Positions 1-11,582 of a stretch of DNA of 64,000 nt are shown here, in pieces. Made by a program: the position numbers and the translations under genes. This DNA is from Acanthosepion esculentum (Eukaryota > Mollusca > Cephalopoda > Sepiida > Sepiidae), in the NCBI GenBank assembly GCA_964036315.1, contig OZ038478.1, positions 140,047,156-140,111,155 of the forward strand, given 5' to 3'. Position 1 is the first letter of the stretch. Each line of letters begins with the position of its first letter. Under the pieces are notes generated by a model that worked only from the letters and a program-made list of their open reading frames with translations, was not told the DNA's origin and did no database searches.

Positions 1-1580
1 AAATCTCACTTTGAAATTCTTTTAGAAACCAATTACCATTTTTTCAAAACTTATTTTAATAAAATCAGAAATTATAATGTTCATTTAAAATATTTTGAAC
101 CAAGCTTAACTTAGCTTCCGCGCTGAAAAAATGTAATTTGAAAATAAAACAAAGCAGTCACTTAACAAGTGACAAGACATTTTCATGACGTTTAGATAAC
201 TTACGGGAGGATAATTCTTTCTACGGATGGAAGGAAGTGAAATTATTTACCTCATTATTTTTAAGGAAAACTTTCAGCGCTCTAATTTTTAATTTTTTTT
301 TTTTTTGTACTTGCTTTCACCTTTACGTTTACGATGCTTTATGGAAATATATATTATAAAGACATGAAAAAATAAGACTGTTTAGAGTGAGATTAAATTT
401 CATAAGAAAGGTATCTAATTAATTTATAGGAACCTTTCTTATGAAATTTTATCAGAAGTGTACATAAAATACTATACTTTTATGTACATTTATTACATTT
501 TACTGTGTTATTTGTATTTCCATTCATTTTATTATTAATTTTGATATTTCATTTATGGAAAAATGTCATAAGTGAGATTAATATAAAAATAAGATCATAT
601 TAATTTCATAAGATGATACTGATACTTGTAGGTATCCTTCTCAGTTGAAATTGAAAAATCAAGTTAATTTCTCCATACGTGTTTCGCAGAAGTAAAGGCT
701 TTTACAGCGAAGAACAATGCTGAACTCAAATAAATAACACAACTTAATTGTATTCTGGTTGGTCTTCCGTACTTTATAATTACAGCCCGATTATAAACAC
801 AAAATTACATTTTTTAATTACTACGGATCTTCTGATTGGTCGAAATTAAACAATTTACGATGCGCTAAAAACGATCTATCTTATAAGGACACTTAGAAGA
901 CCCGATGCGGTTTTTAACTAATTTTATAATATTTTAACGACTTAAATGTAAAAATCTATTATAATTAAAGAAATAACAAATAATTGTATTAAAAATTCCT
1001 TTTTCACCGAGAAAATCTTTTGCTTTCAGAAAATATTGTTCATATTCATAAAAACAACTAAAAGCAAATAAAAGCATTTGAAATTAAATAATATCTTTGT
1101 TTTATTGAGTTTTGTATGTTACAATTAAAAAAAAAACATGATTTGCATTCCTCAAAGCCTTGTGCTTTTAACTATTGTCATCACTAAACCCGATGCGATC
1201 GAACTTCTAGAGTTTTCATAAAATTAGTTGGGGGTAATAAATATAAAAAAAATTCTGCCATGACTTTAATAAAAAAAAAACATATTTATAATAATTTCCA
1301 TCATCTATGAAGAGTTTTTGAAAGTTTCATTAACTTCCGACAATTATTTTTATTTTTGCAAGATTTTCCAAATTAATGTGTGTCATACAAAAAAAAACGC
1401 GCTAAAAATTGTATATGTTATTTTACTAGTTCCGATGATACAAAGAGAAACAATTTTTTTTAATCAAAATTTAGAATGTTCTAAGAAAGAAGTAAAATTT
1501 TTTTTAAATAATTAAAAAAAAACTTTGGTCTTTCGTCTTCATAATAACATAAGCATTTAGACGATAAAATTTTGTTTTAG
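1..1580. other. AT-rich noncoding stretch
   Basis: No protein similarity is recognisable in any frame. The stretch is strongly AT-rich with short A and T runs. The only clear structure is a perfect inverted repeat at 395-449. A short open frame near 1318-1515 consists mostly of A/T-run codons and shows no domain. Confidence 0.6.
395..449. repeat. Perfect 18-bp inverted repeat
   Basis: Positions 395-412 are the exact reverse complement of 432-449, with a 19-bp loop between. It could be a small palindromic element or part of a decayed MITE. No flanking target duplication is evident. Confidence 0.7.
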
Positions 1581-1622
1581 TCAAGTTTGGCGTCTTTTTT
1601 ATCATGCTATGCCATTGTTTTT

Positions 1623-1968
1623 CATTCAAAGAGAGATATGTCCCTCTGTTTTGTATTGTACAGCCAGACATACTCCATTCCCAGAGAGATATGTCCCTCT
1701 CTTTTGTGTTATACTACCAGAGACACACTCCATACCAAGAGAGATATGTCCTTCTATTTTGTATTATACAGTCAGAGACACACTCCATTCCAAGAGAGAT
1801 GTGTGCCTCTATTTTGTATTGTCCTTCCACAGACACACTCCATTCAAAGAGAGATATGTCCCTCTATTTTGTATTGTACAGCCAGACATACACCATTTCA
1901 AGAGAGATATGTTCCTCCCTTTTGTATTATACGACCAGAGACACACTCCATACCAAGAGAGATATGTC
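1623..1968 (+). repeat. 53/55-bp tandem satellite, seven units
   Basis: Units begin at about 1623, 1676, 1731, 1786, 1841, 1894 and 1949, giving periods of 53 or 55 bp. Each unit carries a GAGAGATATGTCC-like core followed by TTTTGTATTGTAC-like sequence. The seventh unit is cut off exactly where the LTR begins at 1969. All three plus frames are nearly open because the period is not a multiple of three, so the repetitive open frames here are not genes. Confidence 0.9.
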
Positions 1969-3173
1969 TGTTGCGGTCCACGATAGGGTTGCAGCGCTGG
2001 TTTACGGAATGGCCTTGTGCCAGACACCACACACCACTACCGAATCCACAATCAAAGTAAGAATAAATAAGCAGGAGGAATGACGAAGATAAGCCTGGTC
2101 AAGAGAACAAATATAGAATTTTTATTAGAGTTTAACAAGTAGTGTCTTCCGTGAAGACCTTCAGTAAATGTACTGGAAATGTAGTTGAAGAAGAGGCCAA
2201 GCAGATTAGTAAATTGTCTTCTGTGAAGACCTTCAGTAAATGTACTGGATATGTAGTTGAAGAGTTCAAGTAGATTAGTAAATTGTCTTCTGTGAAGACC
2301 TTCAGTAAATGTTCTGGAAAATAAGGTAGTGGACAAGATAAAACTTCGCGCCAAAATTTAATTCCAAGATGGCTAATGGCGGGAAAAAAGTTCTTCGGGA
2401 AGAAGAGTTCAAAAAGTCAATCGTAATGCATAATAACATACAAGGCAAAATACTCACTGCAAGAGTTTATAATTGTGAGTGTATGTAATTCTTTTTAAAG
2501 TAACAGGTTCTGAGAGGATAGTTCGAAGAATATGTAAAATTCTAGTTCTTCAAGTTGAAGGTTCACGGATCTCTGGTCAATGTCGCTAGCCGTTTCGGAC
2601 AAGATGATCGTATCAAAACGAGAAATAAATCGTAGAAGTGGTGATAGTGTTCGTCAGAAGCTTCGTAGCTTGAGGGAAAATAAGTCATCAAGGATAATGT
2701 AAAGACAGTGTCTTATGTGCTAAAGTTGCACGCGTCAAGATAAGTGGGACTAAACAAATTCGCAGCTTGACGAAAAATAAGTCAAAGGATAATGGAATGA
2801 CTGTCTTAGGTGCAAGGTTGCACGCGTCAAGCTATACGGGACGAAGCAATGTTTGCTGATAAGAAAGGACGAAGCAATATTTGCTGGTAAGAAGGGACGA
2901 AGCAATGTTTGCTAAAAGGCATCTCCGTCGAAATATATGGGTGAACGACAGAGATGTTTGAGTCGACTTATCTCTTCCACGTACTGGCGGCGACTGAAGT
3001 CCAGGAAAAGGAATGTCCGTGACGTCAGAGAGAAACGGCGCGAAAATTCAAAATCCTCCTCCTTTCGGCTAGAAACAACGGTTTACTGCTATGACTAACC
3101 GCAAGTGAAAGGAAGGGGGTGAAAACTCGCGCGCGCATCAGATTAAAGTGTGAACACTGTGTCCTGTTCCACA
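1969..3173 (-). repeat. 3' LTR of CsRn1-like element
   Basis: This 1205-bp LTR matches 7181-8388 along its whole length with scattered substitutions and small indels. It contains internal tandem repeats: an approximately 70-bp unit at 2143, 2215 and 2284, a duplicated segment of about 85 bp around 2660-2835, and three units of about 28 bp near 2840-2918. It should carry promoter and polyadenylation signals, but I cannot place them with confidence. Confidence 0.92.
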
Positions 3174-3186
3174 CAGCCCCCTCCTT
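3174..3186 (-). other. Polypurine tract
   Basis: On the minus strand a purine run (AAGGAGGGGG) sits directly against the start of the 3' LTR. This is the expected position of the plus-strand primer for reverse transcription. Confidence 0.8.
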
Positions 3187-3207
3187 GGATTAAATGTCGG
3201 CAGACAT

Positions 3208-6200
3208 TTAAAAGTAACGAACAGTTTCTAATCGCTTAGGGAAGGTAACCTTCCGACCAGAACGGGTAAATTTGGGAGGAGAAGGAACAGGAGCAGTAGG
3301 TCTCTCAGGAATCTCTTTGACTTGCGGAGTTGCCCGGGACGTCGTTTCTTCCAAAAATGCAGGCTTCAAACGATCTATCGACACGTTGTCGGTGCGAATA
3401 CCTTTCTGTATTTGGAAATATTTATCCGCGCGTTTGAGAACGCGATACGGTCCCATATAAGCCGGAGTGATAGGTCGCCTGACAGCGTCATTACGAATGA
3501 AAACAAAATCACAATCCTGAAGCTTATGAGGCAAATAGACACCAACCGGGCAGTGCCGCGGCGGTGTGTAACTTAGATTAGCCATTTTAAGGCGCAAGTC
3601 CTGAATAAAAGAGGAAGAAGCTGGAGCTGTATCCACCGCCGGTGAAAAATATTGTCCGGGTAATGCCAACGACGTACCAAAAACAAGTTCTGCTGGGGAG
3701 CATTTCAGATCGTCCTTAAGAAGGTTTCTCAGGGAAAGAAGGATGAGGGGTAGCTCGTCAACCCAGTTATCACTGTTGAGCTTCGTAGACAGGGAAGCCT
3801 TAAGGGTGCGATGGAATCGTTCCACCAATCCGTTAGCACACGGGTGGTATGCTGTGGTACGTATGTGCTTAGCTCCAAGAAGTTCAGTAAATTCCTTGAA
3901 CAGACAAGATTGGAACTGTGCTCCTCTGTCAGTAGTAACTACTTTGGGAGTCCCGAAGATTGAGATCCAATCGCGTAGAATAGCTTTTGCGACGGTTACA
4001 GCAGTGGTATCTTTAATAGGGATGGCAGTAGGCCACCGAGAAAAACGATCAACTATAGTCAAAAGGTAAGGATAACCTTGGCAAGTCGGCAGAGGCCCAA
4101 CTAAATCTAGGTGAATATTAGAAAAACGAGCATCAGGCTCGCTGAAGGTGCCCACAGGAGATTTCGTGTGTCTATGTACCTTGCATTTCTGACATTGTAG
4201 ACACGTAGTGACCCATTCACGAATCTGGGCGTTCATATTCGGCCAAACAAAACGGTCCGAAATCAATTTAACGGTGGCTCTCTTGCTAGGATGTGAGAGT
4301 CCGTGCAAATGGTCAAAAACCTGTCTGCGCAGGGACGGAGGGACATAATGTCTAGGAATGTTGGATTTGATATCACAATATAGGACCTTATTGCTAAAAG
4401 GAGTCGGACATTTCTGAAGTTCCAAAGAAGTGTCGGATAACACATGCTTCAGAGTTATGTCCGCCTCCTGTTCGTCGGCGATTAAGTCCTGGCTGAGTGC
4501 ATCAGCGCGCACGACGAACGTCTCAGTTCGAGATAGGGTATCGGCGACAGTGTTATCCGATCCCTTAATGTACCTAATGTCCGTGGTAAATTGAGAGATA
4601 TAATCCAGGTACCGGATCTCTCTCGAAGTGTACTTATCAGAATTAGTAGACATGATGGAAGTTAAAGGCTTGTGGTCTGTAAATATGACAAAAGACCGGC
4701 CTTCGAGCAGATGTCTAAAGTGTTTAACTGCACGAAAGATAGCCAGCAGTTCACGTGAGAAGGTACTATAGCGTGACTGTGCAGGAGAAAGTTTAGCAGA
4801 AAAGAATGCTATGGGCCTGCGCTGAGAGGCATGGACTTGCTCGATGACTGCGCCTATTGCGGATTCGCTGGCGTCGGTGGTCAGGTAAATATCTGACTGA
4901 GGATCGTCCTCTATGAAACTGAGTTTTGAAAAGTTGCCTAGAGCGGCTTTAGCTGCTTGAAATGCAACCAAAGCTTCCTTCTCCAATGTTATAGTTTTAT
5001 TCCTTTTCTGTAGAAGGTTAGTAAGTGGAGTCAGAACGTCAGAACAATTTGGAATGAATCTACGGTAGAAATTAATCATTCCGATAAAACGTCTCAACTG
5101 CTTAATGGAAACAGGGACGGGAAAGTCAGCAATTGCTTTAATTTTATCTGAAACAGGAGATATTCCATTAGCATCAATATGATGGCCTAAAAACTCCATG
5201 TGGTTCGCTCCAAATACACATTTGTCAAGGTTTAGACAAAAACCATAGTGAGACAAACGTTGAAAGACTTCGTTTAAGTGACGCTTATGAGAGGCAGCGT
5301 CCTCACTAGCTATCAGAATATCGTCAATATAGTCGAAAACGAAAGGGAGTCCACGAAGGACTTCGTCCATAAGACGTTGAAAAGTCTGTGCCGCGTTACA
5401 TAGACCGAAAGGCATTTTAAAAAATTCAAACAAGCCAAAGGGCGTAGTGACAGCCGTCTTTGGGATATCAGCAGCAGCTACTGGCACCTGATAGTATGCC
5501 TTAGCGAGATCTATCTTACTAAAAATAGTTGCGCCTTGCAAACCGGAAGCGAAATCGTGGAGATGGGGAATTGGATAGCGATCCCGGATGGTGACGGAAT
5601 TCAACTTCCTATAATCCACACAAATTCGGAAATCATCCTTTCCTGGCTTAGGTACTAAGTGCAGGGGAGAGGCGTAGTTGCTGTCGGATGGGCGAATAAC
5701 ACCATCTCGTAGTAAGTCGTTGAAAGCTTTCTTAGCAAATTTTAATCTATGCGGTGCTAGACGACGAGGACGGGAAAAGACAGGTTGACCAGTAGTCTTA
5801 ATAAAATGTTGAGTCTGGTGTCTAGTTGAATCAATAGACCCAGAGGGACGTAGGAGGTCCTGGTACTGATTTAGAATGTCTAAATATTCCTTATTATGGC
5901 AAGTGGCCACAGTGATGCCAGTTGTGATATGTTTGGAGTAGGTTCCAAGGACACAAAGGTTAGTTAAATTATCCGTTAAGGAATGGTTGTTCATTCGAAC
6001 GGCAAGATCATAGTGTGCCAAGAAATCGGCACCTAATATAGGCATCTGGACGTCCGCGATAGTAAAGTTCCATGTAAAATCCCGGCGCATTCCTATATTT
6101 AAAGTAAGGGACTTAGTACCATAGGTGTTTATGCCAGAGCCATTCGCTGCTTGCAAGCGAAGTTGATAAGGTTTTAAACCTGCTTTATTAATAGCTGGTA

Positions 6201-6363
6201 ACACACTGATAGCTGCGCCGGTGTCAACCAAAAAACGTAAATTATTACGTGTGTCCGTCACGTAAAAAAGGCGACTAAGTTTAGGTGAAGGAGCCTTGCC
6301 AGCAAGATTAGTCGCTCTCACTTGCTGGCGGTCTCTTTTCCCGCGACCACAGCATAATTGCAC
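3208..6363 (-). CDS. pol: Pol polyprotein: protease, RT, RNase H, integrase
   Basis: An uninterrupted 1051-codon frame encodes the enzymes that copy and integrate the element. The protease has DTGA at residues 47-50. RT has YIDD at 345-348. RNase H has the acidic residues of TTDAS (D497), RELLA (E538) and FTDHKPL (D563). Integrase has an HHCC zinc finger (H687, H691, C721, C724) and the catalytic triad D753, D812, E848 with a 35-residue final spacing. The first codon in this frame is GTG, so it is unlikely to start here. The frame overlaps the end of gag by about 45 bp and lies in the -1 frame relative to it, so expression by ribosomal frameshifting at 6336-6342 is expected. The protein probably ends with a basic GPY-like tail. 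All catalytic residues are present, so this copy may be functional in trans. Confidence 0.95.
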   Translation of the reverse strand: MQLCCGRGKRDRQQVRATNLAGKAPSPKLSRLFYVTDTRNNLRFLVDTGAAISVLPAINKAGLKPYQLRLQAANGSGINTYGTKSLTLNIGMRRDFTWNFTIADVQMPILGADFLAHYDLAVRMNNHSLTDNLTNLCVLGTYSKHITTGITVATCHNKEYLDILNQYQDLLRPSGSIDSTRHQTQHFIKTTGQPVFSRPRRLAPHRLKFAKKAFNDLLRDGVIRPSDSNYASPLHLVPKPGKDDFRICVDYRKLNSVTIRDRYPIPHLHDFASGLQGATIFSKIDLAKAYYQVPVAAADIPKTAVTTPFGLFEFFKMPFGLCNAAQTFQRLMDEVLRGLPFVFDYIDDILIASEDAASHKRHLNEVFQRLSHYGFCLNLDKCVFGANHMEFLGHHIDANGISPVSDKIKAIADFPVPVSIKQLRRFIGMINFYRRFIPNCSDVLTPLTNLLQKRNKTITLEKEALVAFQAAKAALGNFSKLSFIEDDPQSDIYLTTDASESAIGAVIEQVHASQRRPIAFFSAKLSPAQSRYSTFSRELLAIFRAVKHFRHLLEGRSFVIFTDHKPLTSIMSTNSDKYTSREIRYLDYISQFTTDIRYIKGSDNTVADTLSRTETFVVRADALSQDLIADEQEADITLKHVLSDTSLELQKCPTPFSNKVLYCDIKSNIPRHYVPPSLRRQVFDHLHGLSHPSKRATVKLISDRFVWPNMNAQIREWVTTCLQCQKCKVHRHTKSPVGTFSEPDARFSNIHLDLVGPLPTCQGYPYLLTIVDRFSRWPTAIPIKDTTAVTVAKAILRDWISIFGTPKVVTTDRGAQFQSCLFKEFTELLGAKHIRTTAYHPCANGLVERFHRTLKASLSTKLNSDNWVDELPLILLSLRNLLKDDLKCSPAELVFGTSLALPGQYFSPAVDTAPASSSFIQDLRLKMANLSYTPPRHCPVGVYLPHKLQDCDFVFIRNDAVRRPITPAYMGPYRVLKRADKYFQIQKGIRTDNVSIDRLKPAFLEETTSRATPQVKEIPERPTAPVPSPPKFTRSGRKVTFPKRLETVRYF
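6298..6342 (-). promoter_or_regulatory. -1 ribosomal frameshift signal: slippery heptamer plus stem
   Basis: On the minus strand the heptamer GGGAAAA (6336-6342) is in the X_XXY_YYZ phase relative to gag. After a 6-nt spacer come GCCAGCAAG (6321-6329), a 14-nt loop and its perfect complement (6298-6306), making a 9-bp stem. The gag stop TGA (6318-6320) lies in the loop. After slippage the frame reads directly into pol. The stem could also nucleate a pseudoknot, which I cannot assess by eye. Confidence 0.85.
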
Positions 6364-7127
6364 GGCTTAATGCAGCGACGTGCTAAGGGACCAAACCTAC
6401 GGTGATAATAACATATAGAAGAGGAGGTATCACCGTCTCGGCTAGACGAACGTTGTCGACTCCTAAAACGCCGGCGGGAAGGAAACCGGTTTCGACCGCG
6501 GTCTTTCAGAGCAAATGTCAGATCTCTGACTTGCCGTTGTAGGTCTTCCACCGCTTTCTCCAAGGACTTGTGGTCACTGGATGTTTCGGCACTGTGTACT
6601 GGCGTCATTTGGTGATCCAGTTGAGAGAAAATACGATCAGCAGCGTCCGCTAACTGGTCGAGTGAGGTATTCTCAGACATGGGCGCCAAAATTTGGGTAA
6701 TGGTGGTGGGGAGACGATCCAACCACAGGCTTCTTAAAATGGGTTCATCCATAGTGTTTTTACCCAGACGACTCTTCATAAAGCGTAAAAGTTGCGATGG
6801 AGTTCTACCGTCGCGAGTTAAGTCGCTAAATAACTCGCGGATGAGAGCTTCTTCAGAACGACCCATTCTCCTTAATATTCAGAGTGTTGTATGGTTCCAC
6901 TTCGGGAACGGCTTCGCTTCTAAGAAGTCGGACACTTCAACCACAATGGTGGGTGGTAACGCGGCTACCACGTGTCCAAATTTCGTTCTTTGATCCGTGA
7001 TTCTTCTCACAACGAAAATGGCTTCCATTTGTAGGAACCAGCTCTTAATATTCCCTTCGTAAAAGGGGGGAAAGGGAGCAACGGCGGCAGCCATGCTCGA
7101 CGACTCTCCTTCTTGACCAGACGTCAT
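6318..7127 (-). pseudogene. gag: gag, interrupted by one in-frame stop
   Basis: The gag frame runs 269 codons from the ATG at 7127 to TGA at 6318-6320. One in-frame TGA at 6879-6881 (codon 83) breaks it. The frame is the same on both sides, so it is a point nonsense change, possibly C-to-T decay. The N-terminal part resembles the capsid region of CsRn1-type Gag. A basic Arg/Ser-rich segment follows, and near the C-terminus is a C-x2-H-x9-C-x3-C motif, the unusual CHCC zinc motif of this clade in place of the usual CCHC. Gag forms the cytoplasmic particle in which reverse transcription occurs. This copy probably cannot make full-length Gag. Confidence 0.85.
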
Positions 7128-7158
7128 TCCTGCCACTAAAAATTTTATGGACGTAAGT

Positions 7159-7176
7159 ATCACGTCGGGGTCACCA
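7159..7176 (-). other. Primer-binding site complementary to tRNA-Trp
   Basis: The plus-strand sequence ATCACGTCGGGGTCACCA equals the 3' end of animal cytosolic tRNA-Trp including CCA, so the minus strand pairs with that tRNA over 18 nt. The site lies 4 nt inside the 5' LTR boundary. tRNA-Trp priming is characteristic of the CsRn1 group. Confidence 0.88.
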
Positions 7177-7180
7177 ATCT

Positions 7181-8388
7181 TGTTGCGGACCACGATAGGG
7201 TTGCAGCGCTGGTTTACGGAATGGCCTTGTGCCAGACACCACACACCACTACCGAATCCACAATCAAAGTAAGAATAAATAAGCAGGAGGAATGACGAAG
7301 ATAAGCCTGGTCAAGAGAACAAATATAGAATTTTTATTAGAGTTTAACAAGTAGTGTCTTCCGTGGAGACCTTCAGTAAATGTACTGGAAATGTAATTGA
7401 AGAAGAATTCAAGTAGATTAGTAAATTGTCTTCTGTGAAGACCTTCAGTAAATGTACTGGAAATGTAGTTGAATGAGAATTCAAGTAGATTAGTAAAATT
7501 GTCTTCTGTGAAGACCTTCAGTAAATGTTCTGGAAAATAAGGTAGTGGACAAGATACAACTTCGCGCCAAAATTTAATTCCAAGATGGCTAATGGCGGGA
7601 AAAGGTTCTTCAGGAAGAAGAGTTCAAAAAGTCAATCGTAATGCATAATAACATACAAGGCAAAATACTCACTGCGAGAGTTTATAATTGTGAGTGTATG
7701 TAATTCTTTTTAAAGTAACAGGTTCTGAGAGGACAGTTCGAAGAATATGTGAAATTCTAGTTCTTCAAGTTGGAAGTTCACGGATCTCTGGTCTATGTCG
7801 CTCGCCGTTTCGGACAAGATGATCGTATCAAAACGAGAAATAAATCATAGAAGAGGTGACAGTGTTCGTCAGAAGCTTCGTAGCTTGAGGGAAAATAAGT
7901 CATCAAGGATAATGTAAAGACAGTGTCTTATGTGCTAAGGTTGCACACGTCAAGATAAGTGGGACTAAACAAATTCGCAGCTTGACGAAAAATAAGTCAA
8001 AGGATAATGGAATGACTGTCTTAGGTGCAAGGTTGCACGCGTCAAGCTATACGGGACGAAGCAATGTTTGCTGATAAGAAAGGACGAAGCAATATTTGCT
8101 GGTAAGAAGGGACGAAGCAATGTTTGCTAAAAGGCATCTCCGTCGAAATATATGGGTGAACGACAGAGATGGATGAGTCGACTTATCTCTTCCACGTACT
8201 GGCGGCGACTGAAGTCCAGGAAAAAGTTTGTCCGTCACGTCAGCGCGAAACGGCGCGAAGATTCAAAATCCTCCTCCTTTCGGCTAGAAACAACGGTTTA
8301 CTGCTATGACTAACCGCAAGTGAAAGGAAGGGGGTGAAAACTCGCGCGCGCATCAGATTAAAGTGTGAACACTGTGTCCTGTTCCACA
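7181..8388 (-). repeat. 5' LTR of CsRn1-like element
   Basis: This 1208-bp LTR is paired with 1969-3173. It has the same internal repeat structure, with the 70-bp unit at 7355, 7427 and 7500. It differs from its partner by scattered substitutions, for example around 7403 and 8170-8250. The two copies have therefore had time to diverge since insertion, or one was replaced by recombination. Confidence 0.92.
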
Positions 8389-9996
8389 ATACTATTAAAA
8401 GCCAGCAATTTTAAATGCTTAATTTTATTTTGATTAAGATTTTACATCGGGAAAATAGGCCAAAACACAACTGAATTGTTCACAAAGAAGCATGTAACGT
8501 ATTTTGTCATGCACGTTAGATTTGCATAAATATTATAGATGACAAATGTTCCTTGAGTTCTGGGGTGATATATTAACCAGCTGGGAAATTTTTAATTAGG
8601 CAGACATAGCAAGGCAAATACATGGACTAAATTCATCGGATATAAAATATCTCCAAATTATAGTTCAAGAAATGTTGCTCACTGAAGAAGTCTATGCAAC
8701 ACATTCCCAAACCGACTGTTTCTAAAATAATCACGAATAGTGGATTGTCTAAAAGATTCTAACGATAACAGTATAATAATGTAAAGCAATATTGAGAATA
8801 TTAAAATTTCTACCAGAATCCTTTCTTGGTGGCCATAATCTTAACATTAGATATGTAAAGGATACTGTTGATAAACACAAAGGAAAGCACTGGAATTAAC
8901 ACAGACGATAGCAAAGGAAAAATCTAAGAATTAAAATTATAAAAAGACATTGTACCCCTGTCAGTAAAAGGATCTGCTCAAAATATGAATTACTTATTGG
9001 AGTATCTGTCTATATTTCTGACATGAGGTATTATGTACATTATTTACATTATTCGGACTATTGTCGCCATATTTATTACAACGTTTCGGCCGTTGTAAAC
9101 TCCGGCCTTCTTCAGGTGGTTGGAATGTCGAACTGAACCCTTTATTTCCCTCACTGGTGTAGACTTTTCTAGTTCCACGTGCCATGTCAAAATGGATGTT
9201 AGTTATCAGTTATCTTCTGTTAATTCCAGTGTATCTGTCAGTGGATCTAACTAACCCCTTTATCCACTGTGACATGTGTCCTTGATGACATCTGTGTATG
9301 AATTTCTGGGTATTATAAACCTAATGTCGTCAGAAGAATTTTTGGCCAGTGCTCATATTGCTGTTTTTGCTGTTATCATTGCATGTTTTTTTACCAGAGC
9401 TCATATTGGAGATAATAAAATCAAGTGACTGCAAAAATACAAATATACAGGAAGTGTTTTAATAGCAGCGAAATGGAATAGCGATAATTACCTTTCAAAA
9501 GCTAAATAAATGAGCAAGAAAATTTCGTAAGTAGCAAAGTAAAGTACTGAACTGTTAAGTAATATTAATCCTCTTATAGTACAGTGAAATTTTGAGAGTT
9601 TCATCACAGATATATGGTTCAACAGAAGATTGCTGAGAATACCACGGAATGGACATGAAAACAAGGACACGATTTTAAGGGGAATTGAAACAAAAAGTAC
9701 AGTTATACGTAGAATCAGATAAAGATGATTGAAATTTCTTGGGTCCATAATGAAAGATTGCTTGGCGATATATGCCCAGTCTTCGCTTTCCATTTTTAAC
9801 AGAATTTAATAGCATCTATGTGGCCTTGAGTATGCTGGAATAACTGCCACTCTAAAAGCAACGTCACTGCAAGCTAATTATTAAGGTAAATGTTTCATTT
9901 CCTACACATCCACATTATCTGTTATTCGTATAACCTCCTATAACGTTAAAGCATTAACCTCATTCAGCCAACCTCTACCCTGGGTGCGTTTTTTTG

Positions 9997-9998
<2 letters not shown>
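8389..9998. other. Noncoding stretch with a PLE-like terminus near 9.05-9.3 kb
   Basis: No gene is recognised. Around 9050-9250 the sequence has the look of a Penelope-like terminal repeat, including a hammerhead-like core described separately. An open frame at 9488-9793 on the minus strand is hydrophobic but matches nothing I know. Confidence 0.45.
9083..9115 (-). ncRNA. Hammerhead ribozyme-like core of a PLE end
   Basis: On the minus strand CTGAAGA (9109-9115) is followed by a 5-bp stem, GGCCG with CGGCC, and then GAAAC (9083-9087). This is the conserved box 1 - stem II - box 2 order of hammerhead ribozymes, which are known in Penelope-like retroelements. Stem III could form from TTGT and ACAA just downstream, followed by UA at the expected cleavage position. 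Stem I is weak by eye. Confidence 0.45.

Positions 9999-10057
<59 letters not shown>
9999..10057. repeat. (TA)n microsatellite
   Basis: An uninterrupted TA dinucleotide run of about 59 bp. It produces spurious Ile-Tyr open frames on both strands. Confidence 0.95.
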
Positions 10058-10059
<2 letters not shown>

Positions 10060-10656
10060 CCAATTTGTTGCTGGTAGGGATAATTACAAGGAGGATATTA
10101 ATCCAGGGAGAGCTCAGTGTAGACTTACAAAGTATTATATATAATAATAATCAAACCATAGTAAATGGAGACAATACCACGGACTGATATATTAAATTGA
10201 CAGGGAGAGGGGAAAGCTACAGAGAAGAGAGAAGGAAAGGAAGAAGAAAAGTGACGGATGGCGAAGTTCTTTTAAAACGTGAGATAGAGAGATGGTGTGG
10301 AAATTACAGGGAAGAAGGAAGTAATGAATGGGTAGTAGTAAGTCTAATGAGACTGATCCGGCCATGAATTTATTCCTTAAAATTTTGAACTTTATACATC
10401 GGGTTATACAGAAAATTAAAGGATATGACTTGTACTTTAGGCAGAACAAATCAACCCAATTCCAAATTAATCTAATAAAAGGATCCTTAATACAAATAAT
10501 AAATAAAAATTACAATAATGATAATAATATCCAACATAAATGAAGAGGTTTTAAATATAGATAAAAAATAAAAGTAAAATTACAGAACTAAAAATAAAAC
10601 CAGAGAAAGATAAAATATGGATAATGATACAAAAGATGTTAAATTAAAACTATAAA

Positions 10657-10984
10657 TGTTGTATACATTAGCAAGACAGCCATAGATCCAACTAGATATG
10701 AAGAAACACGCAAAAATACCCCACTAAACTGCGTGATACGTAATATCAACACACATCCGCACATACATATGAATGCATGTACACCCATATGTGTTATTAC
10801 CCATATAAACAAATGACACTTCAAGTGTGCTTTCCCCCAAAAGGAACGTTTTTACGGGATTATAAATTTGTCCTTTTGTCTAAACTTGAAAATCAGTTCG
10901 TTCCATTGATTTAACAACTGGTAAGTATTTTGTGTTTCTTCATATACAGTTGGATCTATGACTGTCTTGCCGATATATGCAACA
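10657..10984. repeat. Foldback repeat with 53-bp imperfect terminal inverted repeats
   Basis: Positions 10657-10709 match the reverse complement of 10932-10984 at 46 of 53 positions, with about 222 bp between. No transposase is present, so it may be a MITE or two oppositely oriented copies of one repeat. Flanking target duplications are not evident. Confidence 0.65.
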
Positions 10985-11507
10985 TAAGTAAATATATTAT
11001 GTACTTTCTAATATATCTTTGATCATTTTCTTTTCCTTTTTTGTTCTATCTCCTTAACTGTATAGATGACAGGATTCACTGCCATATAGGAGGAATGGCA
11101 TTCATAAATGTTCAGAACTCTTTTCGTTGTTTCTAACACAGATTTTTATACTGTTTCTTAATACTTTTCTTAAGTGGTCATATTGAGAATACCTTGCATT
11201 GAACATATGAGCAACGACGAAGGTTTAGAGAAAATGAAAAGGAAACGGACGCCTATAATTACGACCAGAAACAGACCAATGATATATCTAGGGAACATAA
11301 TGAAGAATGTTTTTTTGATTGAATCGTTTTCTATGGCTTTAACCCATTGCATGTCATTTAAAGCCAGACAATATTTTTAGATTGTAAGTAGTTTTGGGAG
11401 CTAATGGTTTAGTGATAAAAATCCTAATAATTAACCCATACCCGGGGGAAAAAAGAAGAAAAGTGATCTATTTTCCAAGAGCATTTGCATATAAGTGAAT
11501 ATAACGA
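10985..11507. other. Unassigned AT-rich stretch
   Basis: I recognise no gene. A hydrophobic 60-codon minus-strand frame at 11170-11352 and a nearby NPVIY-containing stretch near 11050-11110 are too short and broken to assign. Confidence 0.4.
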
Positions 11508-11513
11508 ACACAA

Positions 11514-11578
11514 GGGAATTTGAAACCCGACTCTCCGATTAAATATTCCAAGAAATGTTCCGTTACACCACGCAAATC
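11514..11578 (-). mobile_element. tRNA-like part of a SINE
   Basis: On the minus strand an A-box-like TGGTGTAACGG (about 11560-11570) and a B-box-like GGGTTTCAAATTCCC (11514-11528) are spaced as in a tRNA. The sequence lies directly downstream of a 5S-like segment on the same strand, so the two may form one RNA polymerase III-driven SINE head. Confidence 0.5.
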
Positions 11579-11582
11579 TTCA

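Larger units (their letters stand above)
1969..8388 (-). mobile_element. CsRn1-like Ty3/gypsy LTR retrotransposon, near complete
   Basis: The element lies on the minus strand: 5' LTR at 7181-8388, tRNA-Trp primer site, gag, pol, polypurine tract, 3' LTR at 1969-3173. The LTRs begin TG and end CA. The tRNA-Trp primer site, the CHCC-type Gag zinc motif and the PR-RT-RNase H-IN order are all hallmarks of the CsRn1 clade described in flatworms and other invertebrates. Pol is fully open, but gag has one in-frame stop. The five bases flanking each side (1964-1968 and 8389-8393) do not match, so no target duplication is visible. Inter-element recombination or loss of the original flank could explain that. 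Confidence 0.93.

Noticed and set aside
1587..2083. Three overlapping plus-strand frames of 125-159 codons with repeated IPREICPS-like units
   Set aside because: They are translations of a 53/55-bp tandem satellite in all three frames and run into LTR sequence, so they are not a repeat protein gene.
11045..11352. Minus-strand NPVIY stretch and hydrophobic 60-codon frame, suggestive of a GPCR end
   Set aside because: The motif sits in a 40-codon frame with stops on both sides. No other receptor helices can be aligned, and the surrounding DNA is repeat-like. Chance is more likely.
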